Notes: generated by a model not told the origin, from the letters alone. A stretch of 64,000 nucleotides of DNA from Candidatus Aminicenantes bacterium UBA6072 (GCA_002436105.1 DIXU01000008.1:205319-269318), one strand, 5' to 3'. Positions 17,989 to 26,826 are shown, counted from the first letter of the stretch. Numbers and translations are program-made.

Positions 17989-18876
17989 TCATTGGAAATG
18001 ACCGTAGCCGTATTGCCTCATTTTCCCTCCGACAATGGACTCGATCCGGTCCACATCGCCGGCACTGGCCGTCAGCCGGTAGGAATCGTTCGTATTGGCC
18101 AATGCGGCATTCATGTCCTGGAGTTTCCACGTCTCGTGCGGCAGGACCGGCGCATCGGGCAGTTCCTGCAGGCGGATGCCGGCGCCGCCCGCCAACAGGG
18201 ACGGCGCATGCAGAAACGCGCCGACGGCCCGCAGGGTGTTTTCCATGTCGCCGACCAGGTCCTCGTAGCGCAGGGCATGCACTTGCCGGGGGTGGCGCTC
18301 GCGGCTGAGCTCGGCATTGTCCAGCAGGCGGTTCCAGGCCCAGGCCAGTTTTTCCAGCGGCGTCTCGCGATTGAAGGGGAATTTGCGCCGCCGCGAGAGG
18401 ATCGCCGGCACCGGGTGGCGGATGATGTGCAGGACCTGCGCCTGCGGGTAGACCTGGAGGATGCGCTCCAGGAAATTCGCATGCGTCGGCGTCTTCTCGA
18501 CCCAGCGCCAGGAGGCGGCGCCGACGGAAGCGACCTGGGAAGCGAGGAAACGGGAAACGAGGAATTCGAAGGCCATTTTCGACGTCAACTCGCCCCGTTG
18601 CGCCGTCCGGGTCAGCATTTCGATCTCTTCCGCCGCGAGCCGCACCTCCAGCTTCTCCGCGATCGCCTCGCTCAGTGTGCCGATGTCGGAGACGGCGATC
18701 CGGTCATTATCGTCGAGCTGCAGCCGCCTCTCGATCACCGTGAAATAGTGGGTCTCGGGGAGCGAATAGAAGCCGGGCTGCGCGGCCAGGAGACGCTGCA
18801 GCAGCGTCGTTCCCGAGCGCGGATAGCCGACGATGAAAACCGGGTCCTGCGGCAGGCAAGGGAGCGAAGTTTTCAT
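17989..18876 (-). CDS. sulfotransferase (paralogue of the middle domain of the 5525-8434 fusion)
   Basis: A 295-aa protein. I took the ATG at 18876, which overlaps the upstream family-X stop as ATGA and places PVFIVGYPRSGTTLLQRLL 12 residues in. It also has FYSLPETHYF, WVEKTPTHANFLERIL, HIIRHPVPAILSRRRKF and ALRYEDLVGDMENTL, the full set of motifs of PAPS-dependent sulfotransferases. The order and motifs match residues 318-600 of the 969-aa fusion. The neighbouring family-X gene matches that fusion's first domain, so the pair appears to be the split version of the same enzyme system. Confidence 0.87.
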   Translation of the reverse strand: MKTSLPCLPQDPVFIVGYPRSGTTLLQRLLAAQPGFYSLPETHYFTVIERRLQLDDNDRIAVSDIGTLSEAIAEKLEVRLAAEEIEMLTRTAQRGELTSKMAFEFLVSRFLASQVASVGAASWRWVEKTPTHANFLERILQVYPQAQVLHIIRHPVPAILSRRRKFPFNRETPLEKLAWAWNRLLDNAELSRERHPRQVHALRYEDLVGDMENTLRAVGAFLHAPSLLAGGAGIRLQELPDAPVLPHETWKLQDMNAALANTNDSYRLTASAGDVDRIESIVGGKMRQYGYGHFQ

Positions 18877-19700
18877 TTCCTGCTTTCCCGGGCCGCCTGC
18901 CTTTCGAAGAAATCGAGGAAACAACCGGGGATGGCGCCGCGGTCGAAGGGCCCGCGTTCCCTCGCGAACTCGAGGAACACCCGGTGCCACTCGGCGCGGT
19001 TGTGCGCCAGATAGTCGCTGAAGCGCTGCGCTCGCCACGCCGTTTCGTTCCCGACATGGAAGGTCAGGTGCAGGTCGGTAAAGACCCTGAAATGGGCGGC
19101 CAGGCAGGCCATGTTGGTCAACAGCACCCGGCCCAGCCATCCGGCGCCGATGCAGGCCAGGCCCAGGCGGAAACGCGGGTACATCGCGCGCGGGAACACG
19201 AAGCAGTCCCAGCCCTTGTGCTCCTGGCCCAGCTCGGCGTACATGAGGGGAATGGCGCCGGTGTCCCGGTAGTGGGCCGGGATGGTCCGGCGGTTGACGG
19301 CGAAGGCGTCATGGCCGCGCTCGATCATCCTGGCCGCCGTCCAGTAGAAATTGGGCTGCAGGGCGATATCGGCATTGGTATAGATCATGTAGTCCGCGTC
19401 GTCGGCTTCGTACAGCGCCTGGAGGATATCGCGGATCAGCGGCAGCTTCCTCCGGGTCGCGAATTCCTTCAGGTCGCCCACCGAGCGGCTGAGTCCGGGA
19501 AGTCTCTGAAAAACCGCCGGCACTCTCACCTCCTCCTCGCCGGCGAGCTGCACGGCGTACAGGCGCACGTCGGCCCCGGCGATGTCCCTGCTGAAGTCAC
19601 GGGCAGCGCGCATGGTAGCGAACGTGATCGGCTGGGCGGTGAACAGGTCCGATTCTTCCCCGGCCGGCACCGGGTTGACGATGTGGGAGAAGCTGATCAT
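18873..19700 (-). CDS. family-X protein, putative GT-A-like glycosyltransferase (copy 3 of 4)
   Basis: A 275-aa protein. The ATG at 19700 gives the family N-terminus MISFSHIVNPVPAGEESDLF; the open frame continues upstream but is not conserved there. Family blocks are TAQPITFATM, RRKLPLIRDILQALY, MIYTNADIALQPNFY, DAFAVNRRTIPAHY, IPLMYAELGQEHKGWDCF and LHLTFHVGNETAWRAQRFSD. The NADIA strand is a possible DxD equivalent. It lies 43 nt downstream of copy 4 and overlaps the downstream sulfotransferase by 4 nt. I infer a glycosyltransferase or a related sugar-nucleotide enzyme. Confidence 0.72.
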   Translation of the reverse strand: MISFSHIVNPVPAGEESDLFTAQPITFATMRAARDFSRDIAGADVRLYAVQLAGEEEVRVPAVFQRLPGLSRSVGDLKEFATRRKLPLIRDILQALYEADDADYMIYTNADIALQPNFYWTAARMIERGHDAFAVNRRTIPAHYRDTGAIPLMYAELGQEHKGWDCFVFPRAMYPRFRLGLACIGAGWLGRVLLTNMACLAAHFRVFTDLHLTFHVGNETAWRAQRFSDYLAHNRAEWHRVFLEFARERGPFDRGAIPGCFLDFFERQAARESRK

Positions 19701-19743
19701 TTGCGCGGCCGGCGCAAGCCCATGGACGGTTCTCCTCCCCGCT

Positions 19744-20595
19744 TCATCCAGTGAACTTGCCCAGGAACTTCCTGGGAAGGCTTTTGCGGTCGAAAGGACC
19801 GTACTCGGCGTCGAATGCCTCGAGCGTCCTGCGGCATTCATTCTTGTTGTGCTCAGCGTAGTCGCGCACGTCACCGGAACTCCATGCCTTTTCGTTTCCG
19901 ATATGGAAGGTGGCGTGCAGGTCCTTGAATACGCGGAAATTTTTCGCCAGCGCGGCCAGGTTGGCGATCATCATCCTGCCGATCCAGTCTGTGCCGATGC
20001 AAGCCGTTCCCAGCATGAACCTCGGGTAGAGGCGGCGGTCGAAGACGAAGCAGTCCCAGCCGCGGTGCGGCTCCCCCAGCTCGGCGCACATCAGCGGGAT
20101 ATCCGCGGGGTCCCGGTAGCGGTCGCGGATGGTCCGGCGGTTGATGACGAAGGCGTCGTGGCCGCGGGCGACGAGCGCGGCGGCGGTGGCGTAAAAATAC
20201 GGCTGCAGGGCGATGTCCACGTTCGTGTAGACCAGGTATTCGGCAGAACTGGCCGCGTACAAGGCATCCAGTATGTCCTTGATCAGGGCCAGCTTGCGCC
20301 TTTTGCGGAAGCTGCCGACGTCCAGCACGGAACGCGTCAGGTCGGGAGTGCGCCGGAAGGCAGCAGGCAGCTGCAGCCGCTCCTCGTCATGGTATTGCAC
20401 GGCGAAAAGCTCGATGGCCACCGCGCCGCGCGCGAACTCCCTGGCGTGGTCCATGGAGGCGAAGGTGACGGGCTGGGCGACCACCAGGTCGCTGGCCGCG
20501 GGGACGATGACCGGGTGCACGATGTGGGCGATCCGGAACGGGTGGCCCCGGCGGGGCTCCGCAGGGCCGCGACGACCGGCCGTGATCATGCTCAT
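19744..20595 (-). CDS. family-X protein, putative GT-A-like glycosyltransferase (copy 4 of 4)
   Basis: A 283-aa protein. The family start IAHIVHPVIVPAASDL is preceded here by about 20 extra residues (MSMITAGRRGPAEPRRGHP). It then shows AQPVTFASM, RRKLALIKDILDALY, LVYTNVDIALQPYFY, DAFVINRRTI, IPLMCAELGEPHRGWDCF, YPRFMLGTACIGTDWIGR and LHATFHIGNEKAW. It sits directly upstream of copy 3, which suggests tandem duplication, and overlaps the GT2 gene on its upstream side by 4 nt. The function is as uncertain as for the other copies. Confidence 0.72.
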   Translation of the reverse strand: MSMITAGRRGPAEPRRGHPFRIAHIVHPVIVPAASDLVVAQPVTFASMDHAREFARGAVAIELFAVQYHDEERLQLPAAFRRTPDLTRSVLDVGSFRKRRKLALIKDILDALYAASSAEYLVYTNVDIALQPYFYATAAALVARGHDAFVINRRTIRDRYRDPADIPLMCAELGEPHRGWDCFVFDRRLYPRFMLGTACIGTDWIGRMMIANLAALAKNFRVFKDLHATFHIGNEKAWSSGDVRDYAEHNKNECRRTLEAFDAEYGPFDRKSLPRKFLGKFTG

Positions 20596-21683
20596 GGTTC
20601 CCGGTCTTCAACGGCCGCGCGGCCGTCCCCTTTCCGCCGCGACAAGCCGGCGGCCGCCGCGTCTTGGGCGGCGGGGAAAAAGCCGGTGATGCCCTGGCGA
20701 ATGCTTTCGAATCCGTCCTCGCCCATCTCGAGTAGTCCCTGGCGCTGGCCCAGCAGATAGCTGCGCTTGAGGGCCAGGCGCGATCCTTCTTCACCGCCCG
20801 GCGCCGCAGCAACGGCACTCTCCTGGAGCCGTCGCCAGCGGGTCTCCACCTGGCGCAGCCGCTCCGCGTACGGCTGCGCAGCCCTGCCGGCGACGCGGTC
20901 GCGATATATCCTCAGGATCACGTCCGCCCTGCCGTACCAATGCCTGGCCTGGAGCACGTAGTCCCAGTTGAGCCGATCCGCCCTCAGGGCGTGCCGGATC
21001 CGGAAGGACGGCTCGTAGCGCAACTCCCCGCCCTGCAGGCGCATGCGCAGGCACAACTCGGTGTCCTCGCCCCGCGACAGGGCCTCCCCCTTGCGGCCGA
21101 CCAGAAAAAGGGGCAGGGAAGAATGGAACAGGGAAAGGAGCGGCGCGGTCCGGAATGAAATCCCGGCGCCGCTCATGGTGTCCCTGGTTCCCGGCAGTTC
21201 GGCGGCGGGACCGGGGGGGGTGCAGGCGAAGGTTCCGGCCACGGCGTCGAACCAGGGCGGCTTCTCCGCGGCAAAGAGCGGCTCGACGCGCCCGCCGATG
21301 CCGGCCGCCCGCGGCTGCCGGCCGTACAGGGCAAACAGCGCCGGCAATCCGTCGCCGTCGAGGATATTGTCGTCGTCGACAAAAAGCAGGATGTCGTAAC
21401 GCGCGCATTGCACGCCTTTTCGGCGGGCATGGATCAATCCGGGCTCGCTGGCGCCGACGATGCGCAGCGGGCGTTCCGCCTTTCCCGCCCGCCAGGCTTC
21501 CCGGGCCAGGCGCACGGTCCCGTCCGTACAGTTGTTGTCCACCAGGATGACCTCGTAGCCGCATCCGGCCGGCGCCGCCTGAGCGGCCAGCGCCCGCATC
21601 GTCGGCACGATCACGGCGGCGCTGTTGTGGCAGCAGACGACGGCGGAAATTCCCGGCCGCAAATCGCTCTCAGGCACCGGCAT
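20592..21683 (-). CDS. GT2-family glycosyltransferase
   Basis: A 363-aa GT-A enzyme: ISAVVCCHNSAAVIVPTM at the N-terminus, VILVDNNCTDGTVRLA, EPGLIHARRKG, and LLFVDDDNILDGD as the DxD region. SGAGISFRTAPL and LSRGEDTELCLRM carry the catalytic ED. The last 100 residues are helical and basic with no recognised domain. The family resembles GT2 enzymes of O-antigen and capsule loci that start with a CCHN motif. It overlaps the sulfotransferase upstream by 14 nt and family-X copy 4 downstream by 4 nt. Confidence 0.87.
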   Translation of the reverse strand: MPVPESDLRPGISAVVCCHNSAAVIVPTMRALAAQAAPAGCGYEVILVDNNCTDGTVRLAREAWRAGKAERPLRIVGASEPGLIHARRKGVQCARYDILLFVDDDNILDGDGLPALFALYGRQPRAAGIGGRVEPLFAAEKPPWFDAVAGTFACTPPGPAAELPGTRDTMSGAGISFRTAPLLSLFHSSLPLFLVGRKGEALSRGEDTELCLRMRLQGGELRYEPSFRIRHALRADRLNWDYVLQARHWYGRADVILRIYRDRVAGRAAQPYAERLRQVETRWRRLQESAVAAAPGGEEGSRLALKRSYLLGQRQGLLEMGEDGFESIRQGITGFFPAAQDAAAAGLSRRKGDGRAAVEDREP

Positions 21684-22380
21684 CCCCCAAAAACCCGTAG
21701 CCGAAGCGCGCCATCAGGCCAGGCTGGCCTTTCAGCACGCCGTTGATCTCGCGGATGTCCTCAACGGCAAGCCGGGCGATCTGCCTGGAGTTGAGGTCCT
21801 CCACGTTTTGATTCTTTTCGAAAACCCTGAAATTCATTTCCGGATGCAGTTCCTCCAGTTCAGGAAGGAAGCGCAGCAGCCGCCGGCACGCGTCCTGCGG
21901 GTCCCGGCAAAGCTCCTCGTAGGTGAAGAACAGCCCATGGCGCAGTTCATGGCAATTGGCGACCTGACGGCCGGCCCAGTCGACCCAGAGCCGTGCCAGG
22001 GAGGCATAATCCATGCCCTTCCGCCAGCGGCGCCGGATGCCCTCGCAGAAAGCATACGGGTTCCGGACCATGATCACGAAATGGCTGTCCGGGAAGTTTT
22101 CCTCCAGCTGCCTGGCCCGCACCAGGTGGGGCGGACTTTTTTCCAGCAGGACGGGCTGGCTCAGATCCCAGGCCGCCCGCCACTTTTCCCTGACCTGGTC
22201 CCAGGGGATCTTCAGGTCGGGGTTCCAGCGATCGGGAATGAACAGGATGTCCTTCACCAGGGTTTGACCCTCGGCGGGAAAAGCGGAGACCCGTGACGAC
22301 GTTTGCAGCAGCCGCCACAGCAGGGTGGATCCCGAGGCGGGCGGACAGAGGATGAACAGATGCTTGCTGGCCGTCGCCAT
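21670..22380 (-). CDS. sulfotransferase-family protein
   Basis: A 236-aa protein. The ATG at 22380 is one base past the upstream stop and places the loop HLFILCPPASGSTLLWRLL at residue 7; an in-frame ATG 14 codons earlier would overlap the upstream gene. It also has LLEKSPPHLVRARQLEE and SHFVIMVRNPYAFCEGIRRR (the R-N-P 3'-phosphate site). FFTYEELCRDPQDACRRLL matches the usual Y-E-x-L-x-x-D-P block. It is short but complete. The acceptor is unknown. Confidence 0.82.
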   Translation of the reverse strand: MATASKHLFILCPPASGSTLLWRLLQTSSRVSAFPAEGQTLVKDILFIPDRWNPDLKIPWDQVREKWRAAWDLSQPVLLEKSPPHLVRARQLEENFPDSHFVIMVRNPYAFCEGIRRRWRKGMDYASLARLWVDWAGRQVANCHELRHGLFFTYEELCRDPQDACRRLLRFLPELEELHPEMNFRVFEKNQNVEDLNSRQIARLAVEDIREINGVLKGQPGLMARFGYGFLGDAGA

Positions 22381-22381
22381 G

Positions 22382-23167
22382 TCACGACCCTTCATGGCCG
22401 GCCAGGCGGCAGAGCCGGGCATACAGTTCGGCCGCCGCCCGGGGGATTCGATCGCGGCTGCGCGTCCGCGCCAGGCTGGGATCGGCGAAATTCCCGTCGA
22501 GCTTCGCCTGCAGCGCCTGCTCCAGCCTGCCGATGGCGCTGCCGTCCAGGATCTGCCCGTAGTGAACGAAGCGGATGTCCTTGAATCGCGGCAGCAGGCG
22601 ATCGACGATGTGGCGGTACATGGCGATCCAGACCCGATAGGCGTCGCGGCGGGTGATGAGCAGGTCGGCCAGGTACTCCTGCGACCGGCATTCCTTGAGG
22701 ATGCTGGCCACGGTCACGGCCGGATCGCGGAAAACGCAGAGAAAAACCGTGCCGGCCTGCAAAAGGGGCGCCCAGGCGGGCAATGTGTAGCTGAAGCGCG
22801 GATCCTTGTAGGCAAACGGCTCGTGATTCAGCACGGCCTGCATCTCGGCTTCCAGTCCGGCGGGAACGGCGGCGACGGGGACATCCTCCGGGATGGCCAT
22901 CAGCCAGCGCTGGCTCCTGCCCGGGCAGTCGACCGTGTGCTTCTTCAGGACCGTCCTGAAGAAGCGCTCCTTCACCCCGCGGCGATCGTGGGCGGCCAGG
23001 ATATCCTCGTTGATGCGGTTGATGCGGTACCATTCGAAAAAGCCCTTGGGATTGGAATCGCGCGGCGGGTGGAGTTTCTCGCCCATGTAGTACCCCGCCT
23101 GGTGGAGCATGCCGGCCACCATGCTGGTGCCGCTGCGGCCCGAACCGAGTATCAGGCAGTTGATCAT
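22382..23167 (-). CDS. sulfotransferase-family protein
   Basis: A 261-aa protein beginning MINCLILGSGRSGTSMVAGM, the phosphosulfate loop at the extreme N-terminus. YYMGEKLHPPRDSNPKGFFE is typical of a group of bacterial sulfotransferase-like proteins in capsule clusters. KDPRFSYTLPAW and FLCVFRDPAVTVASIL provide the other PAPS-contacting segments. It overlaps the upstream sulfotransferase by 4 nt. It belongs to a different branch from both neighbours, so the three in a row are not a recent tandem duplication. Confidence 0.82.
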   Translation of the reverse strand: MINCLILGSGRSGTSMVAGMLHQAGYYMGEKLHPPRDSNPKGFFEWYRINRINEDILAAHDRRGVKERFFRTVLKKHTVDCPGRSQRWLMAIPEDVPVAAVPAGLEAEMQAVLNHEPFAYKDPRFSYTLPAWAPLLQAGTVFLCVFRDPAVTVASILKECRSQEYLADLLITRRDAYRVWIAMYRHIVDRLLPRFKDIRFVHYGQILDGSAIGRLEQALQAKLDGNFADPSLARTRSRDRIPRAAAELYARLCRLAGHEGS

Positions 23168-23925
23168 GACTCCTGCCGCTCGATGTTGATCCTTCGCTTC
23201 CTGGCCAGATCAAGCAACAGGGAAAATTCCCGGCTCAACCTGCGCCCGATGGCTGCATCCAGCTGCATATCGCCGAAGTCAGGGCGGGATGGATTCACGT
23301 TGAATTTCTTTTCCGCAATATTCATCGGCCAGTCGCGAACATTCAGGAAGCGGAATATTTTGGAAAGGATTTTCCCGGCGCCTCCGGCAAGACCGTCGAT
23401 ATTCACAATCCGGATGTTCTCCCAGCCGAAGATATCGCCGTAGCGCTTCACCTGCATGTGATAAGAAAAAACTTGTTCGTAATAAGATGCTTGTCCGGCC
23501 ATCTCTGCTTGAAAATCGGGATCGGTGTTGAGCGGATTCCTGAGCCGATGATGGCAATAGAGCTTTTTTAATTTCTCGGACGGGTCACCCACGAGATACA
23601 AGAACTTCATCTCTGGGTTGTGGGAGCGGATCCCGTCGAAATCAACGGTGCGGAAAGGGTATTTGCTGTAATCGGTGGAACGTTCCCCCACGACCCGCTC
23701 ACCGCGATATTCATCGAAGATGCGCTCCGCGTCCTTGCGGATCATATCGTTGCTCACGCCCTTGATGCTTTCCTTGCCTGGCTTGAGGAAATACCCCGTC
23801 TCCTGATTGATGCCGCAGTTCTTCGGCAAAAAAATATCCGGATGACTGTTCAAATAATGGTGAAAACTGGTGCTGGCGCACTTGGCGGCACCAATGATCA
23901 GAAAATCGATGCGCTGCAAGCTCAT
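23164..23925 (-). CDS. sulfotransferase domain protein
   Basis: A 253-aa protein with FLIIGAAKCASTSFHHYL, the classic GxxKxGTT-like loop of Sulfotransfer_1 heparan-type enzymes, at residue 8. HPDIFLPKN, ETGYFLKPGK, GERSTDYSKYP and MKFLYLVGDPSEKLKKLYCH follow. In most relatives the last block reads R-D-P; here it is G-D-P, so the usual 3'-phosphate-binding Arg appears to be missing. It overlaps both neighbours by 4 nt. Composition is more AT-rich than the sulfotransferase genes to its left. Confidence 0.82.
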   Translation of the reverse strand: MSLQRIDFLIIGAAKCASTSFHHYLNSHPDIFLPKNCGINQETGYFLKPGKESIKGVSNDMIRKDAERIFDEYRGERVVGERSTDYSKYPFRTVDFDGIRSHNPEMKFLYLVGDPSEKLKKLYCHHRLRNPLNTDPDFQAEMAGQASYYEQVFSYHMQVKRYGDIFGWENIRIVNIDGLAGGAGKILSKIFRFLNVRDWPMNIAEKKFNVNPSRPDFGDMQLDAAIGRRLSREFSLLLDLARKRRINIERQES

Positions 23926-24527
23926 TGCCGTTTGAGGCCGCTCGTGATGATCTTCGGCGTCCCCCCGACCAACACGACCGTCTGATCAAAGATTTCAAAC
24001 CCTTCAAAAAAGACCTCCCGGCAGGACTGCTCGCTGAAGCGATAATAATCTCCGGGCCAGTCATGAACCCGATGCGTGAAGGTGGCCAGGGGAACATTCG
24101 GCGCCTTGACTTCCCGGACATATCCAGGCACGCCAACAATCATCAGCCCGCCCAGCGCCAAGACTCTCCTCATTTCGGCGATCGATTTCCAGAAATACGG
24201 GTCGTGCTCCAGCGTGGCGTTGTTCAAAACGACCTGGAACTCACCATCTCGGAAAAACGGCATTTCATTGGCATTGGCGGTCAGTATCTCGAAACTGGGC
24301 CGATCCTCCGGTTCGGCGAATCCCTTCATGGAACAGCCGCCGTCCAGATTCACCCCGATTCTTCTTGCAGCGTCCGCGAGGAAAGCCGAATGCAACAGAC
24401 TGTCCTTGGTCGGCACGGCTCCAACCTCCAGCACACTGCCGGCAACCAGTTCCCGGAACGCATAATTGGCCAGGATTACCTCAAAATGCTTGAATATTTT
24501 GCTGTGCATCCCCCACATCAATCTCAA
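23922..24527 (-). CDS. class I SAM-dependent methyltransferase
   Basis: A 201-aa protein with a Methyltransf_11-like core: GSVLEVGAVPTKDSLLH in place of motif I, FEILTANANEMPF, FQVVLNNATLEHDPYFW and RVLALGGLMIVGVPGYVREV. HRVHDWPGDYYRFSEQSCRE is a block seen in many capsule-locus methyltransferases. The frame overlaps the upstream glycosyltransferase by 47 nt from its first ATG. A start at the ATG at 24509 would reduce that overlap, and I cannot choose between them. It probably methylates a sugar of the glycan. Confidence 0.78.
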   Translation of the reverse strand: MRLMWGMHSKIFKHFEVILANYAFRELVAGSVLEVGAVPTKDSLLHSAFLADAARRIGVNLDGGCSMKGFAEPEDRPSFEILTANANEMPFFRDGEFQVVLNNATLEHDPYFWKSIAEMRRVLALGGLMIVGVPGYVREVKAPNVPLATFTHRVHDWPGDYYRFSEQSCREVFFEGFEIFDQTVVLVGGTPKIITSGLKRQ

Positions 24528-25416
24528 GCAGCAACTTTTTCAATTCCTCTTTCCGGGCAAGAAACCCAATGGAATCGCGGCCGGGGACGGCCGCTTCCTC
24601 TTCCGCTCCCCTCAACCAGGCGATGTATGGCCGTGGATGGTCGAAAAGCATGTTCCGCAACGCGGTGTTGATGGCCTTGTTTCTCCGCTTGAGAATCTCG
24701 CTTTTTTCTTCTCCCCAGAAGGTAATCTCTTTCCTGCTTCCAGCCCCGTGATGGTAGATCAGATCGCCGTACACCCCCCCCATGAGGTAATGAAATTGAT
24801 TTTTGTTGCTGCGCAGCAGCCCGTACAAAGGCTCCCCTTTTTCGACTGCGATGCGTGTGAAGCGGCTGAGGGTATCCAGTCTGTTACCGGCAGACACATC
24901 GACATCGTCGAAGCGCAGGTGATATCGCTCAATGAAATCAACCGGCATGCAGGCGCAACTCGGATGGATGTAGGGAGGAATGAATTCGGACAGTTCATCC
25001 CTCCATATCCCGGCCATCACGTTTTGTTCGTTCAGCTTCCCAATGAGTTGGGTCAGCCATTGCGGATTCAGGGGGAAAGCATCCGTGTCCATGGTGACGA
25101 TGTAGCGGACGCCGTCATTCCGGGCCAAGTCATATAGTTTTTGCAGGGGAAACGCATGGGCATGAGGGAATTTGTCCCCGGCGGACGCCTGGACCAGATG
25201 AACCTTGTCACAGCCACTTGCGATACGACCAGGAAGTGGGTCCTGCGGAAGGTTGTTCCACAGGTAGATCCTGTACTCCGGCCCTGAGGTCAGCGAGCAA
25301 ATGCGTTCCAGGCACAACGGCAGCCATTGACCCGCCGAAGAGGGATGCCCACCATGGACGATCAAAATTCCGACCAAAATCATCTGCTTCGTGGTCGGCC
25401 GGCGCGGTGCCTGCAC
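24481..25416 (-). CDS. glycosyltransferase, GT-A type
   Basis: A 311-aa protein with MILVGILIVHGGHP near the start, YRIYLWNNLPQDP, VRYIVTMDTDAFPLNPQWL (the DTD motif, about residue 110) and IHPSCACMPVDFI. The pattern fits GT2-like enzymes of the type that begin with GILIVHGG. The GTG at 25416 gives 11 extra residues before the conserved start; the ATG at 25383 is equally possible, as neither has a clear ribosome site. It is the first glycosyltransferase gene after the exporter. The donor is unknown. Confidence 0.78.
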   Translation of the reverse strand: MQAPRRPTTKQMILVGILIVHGGHPSSAGQWLPLCLERICSLTSGPEYRIYLWNNLPQDPLPGRIASGCDKVHLVQASAGDKFPHAHAFPLQKLYDLARNDGVRYIVTMDTDAFPLNPQWLTQLIGKLNEQNVMAGIWRDELSEFIPPYIHPSCACMPVDFIERYHLRFDDVDVSAGNRLDTLSRFTRIAVEKGEPLYGLLRSNKNQFHYLMGGVYGDLIYHHGAGSRKEITFWGEEKSEILKRRNKAINTALRNMLFDHPRPYIAWLRGAEEEAAVPGRDSIGFLARKEELKKLLLEIDVGDAQQNIQAF

Positions 25417-25470
25417 AAACCACCCTTCGCCGAGCCCCTCAGCGGTCGAACCGCCTGCCGCGTTTTCATT

Positions 25471-26826
25471 TTATTCCACCTCCAGGGACTGGCCGCAGTA
25501 GATCAGGCCGCCGATATCGTCCATTTTCCTGCCCGACAGGACCTTGAACACCAGTGCGTCCTGAATCTGGATCAGGATCGCCCGTTCACCGGAGATATTG
25601 GCGGAGACGTTGAGGGTCGCGAAGTAGTTGCCCGGCAGCATGGCGCACGAGAAATGGAAATGGGCGGTCACAGGCTGGCCCTTCCCGACCCGGGGGATTA
25701 AGCGGCCGTTCAGATTGCCGTTGCACAGGTTGACCCCCTTCTGGGACTTGATGGCCACGCCGAAACCGGCCTCGACGGCATCCACGCCGAAGCGCACCTT
25801 GAAGACCAGGTGGTATTCCTCGCCCATGACCAGCACGTTCACCCTCTCCCCGGACTGGGTCAGCAGCTGGATGTCGTCGATGCTCACGTCATGATTCTTC
25901 TGGATCAGCGTGCTCTTGGGGATCAATTCGGGAATGAAGAATGGCACCGGGCGCCGGGCGGATCCGTCGGCGTCCGGCTCGTTTCTTCCCGCTGCCGTCC
26001 CGCCGCGGCAGGACAGGGTGTTCTTCCTGGCCTCATCCCGGTTCAACTGGCGGATTTCCTTGCGGACCGCCGCCGCGTTTTCCGCGGAAGCGTTCATCAG
26101 CCGCAGGTAATTCATGGATACGGTCTTGGGAGGACCATCGAGCAGGAGCTCGCCCCCATCCAGCAGAATGGCGCGATGGCAGAATTCGTTGATCGTATTG
26201 CTGTTGTGCGAGACCAGGAGCACCGTGCAGCCCGCGGCCATGATCGACTCCATCTTGGCGTAGCACTTGCGCCGGAAAAGCTCGTCGCCCACCGCCAGCA
26301 CCTCGTCGACGATCAGGATGTCCGGACTGACGTTGACCGCCAGGGCGAAGCCGAGGCGGGCGCGCATGCCCGTGGAATACGTGCGCATGGGCTGGCGGAT
26401 GAATTCGCCGATGCCGGCGAAGGCGACGATATCGTCCAGGCGCCTCTTCATTTCTTCCCGGGAGAAGCCCATCATGATGCCGCCGAAAAAAATGTTCTGG
26501 ATGCCGTCGAGGTTGGGATTCAGGCCCGATCCCAGTTCCAGCAGGGCCGAAACGCGGCCGTTGATCTCGACCCGGCCGGCGTTGGCCGGGATGACCCCGG
26601 AGAGGATCTTCAGCAGGGTGGATTTTCCGGCGCCGTTGCGGCCGACGATCCCGAGGATCTCCCCCCCCTTCACATCGAGATCGATATCGCGCAGGGCATA
26701 GAACTCCCGGTGACGCTTGCGCCGCCTTGGATCGAAAGCCTCCCTGAACCGGTCGTGCTTGCAGTCGTACAGTTTATAGAACTTGCTGACGTTCTGCAGG
26801 CGGATGGCGGCTGCCGGGACCGGCAT
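25471..26826 (-). CDS. wzt: polysaccharide ABC exporter ATP-binding subunit, Wzt-type with C-terminal domain
   Basis: A 451-aa protein. Residues 1-245 are an ABC ATPase: Walker A GRNGAGKST (62-70), the short-loop LELGSGLNPNLDGIQNI typical of O-antigen exporters, signature YSTGMRARLGFAL and Walker B ILIVDEVLAVGD. Residues about 310-451 form a beta-rich Wzt_C-like domain (EYHLVFKVRF, GVAIKSQKGVNLCNGN, PGNYFATLNVSA), which in Wzt proteins binds the modified end of the glycan. That suggests a chain-terminating modification, which sulfation or methylation in this operon could supply. The ATG directly abuts the wzm stop (TAAATG). Confidence 0.92.
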   Translation of the reverse strand: MPVPAAAIRLQNVSKFYKLYDCKHDRFREAFDPRRRKRHREFYALRDIDLDVKGGEILGIVGRNGAGKSTLLKILSGVIPANAGRVEINGRVSALLELGSGLNPNLDGIQNIFFGGIMMGFSREEMKRRLDDIVAFAGIGEFIRQPMRTYSTGMRARLGFALAVNVSPDILIVDEVLAVGDELFRRKCYAKMESIMAAGCTVLLVSHNSNTINEFCHRAILLDGGELLLDGPPKTVSMNYLRLMNASAENAAAVRKEIRQLNRDEARKNTLSCRGGTAAGRNEPDADGSARRPVPFFIPELIPKSTLIQKNHDVSIDDIQLLTQSGERVNVLVMGEEYHLVFKVRFGVDAVEAGFGVAIKSQKGVNLCNGNLNGRLIPRVGKGQPVTAHFHFSCAMLPGNYFATLNVSANISGERAILIQIQDALVFKVLSGRKMDDIGGLIYCGQSLEVE

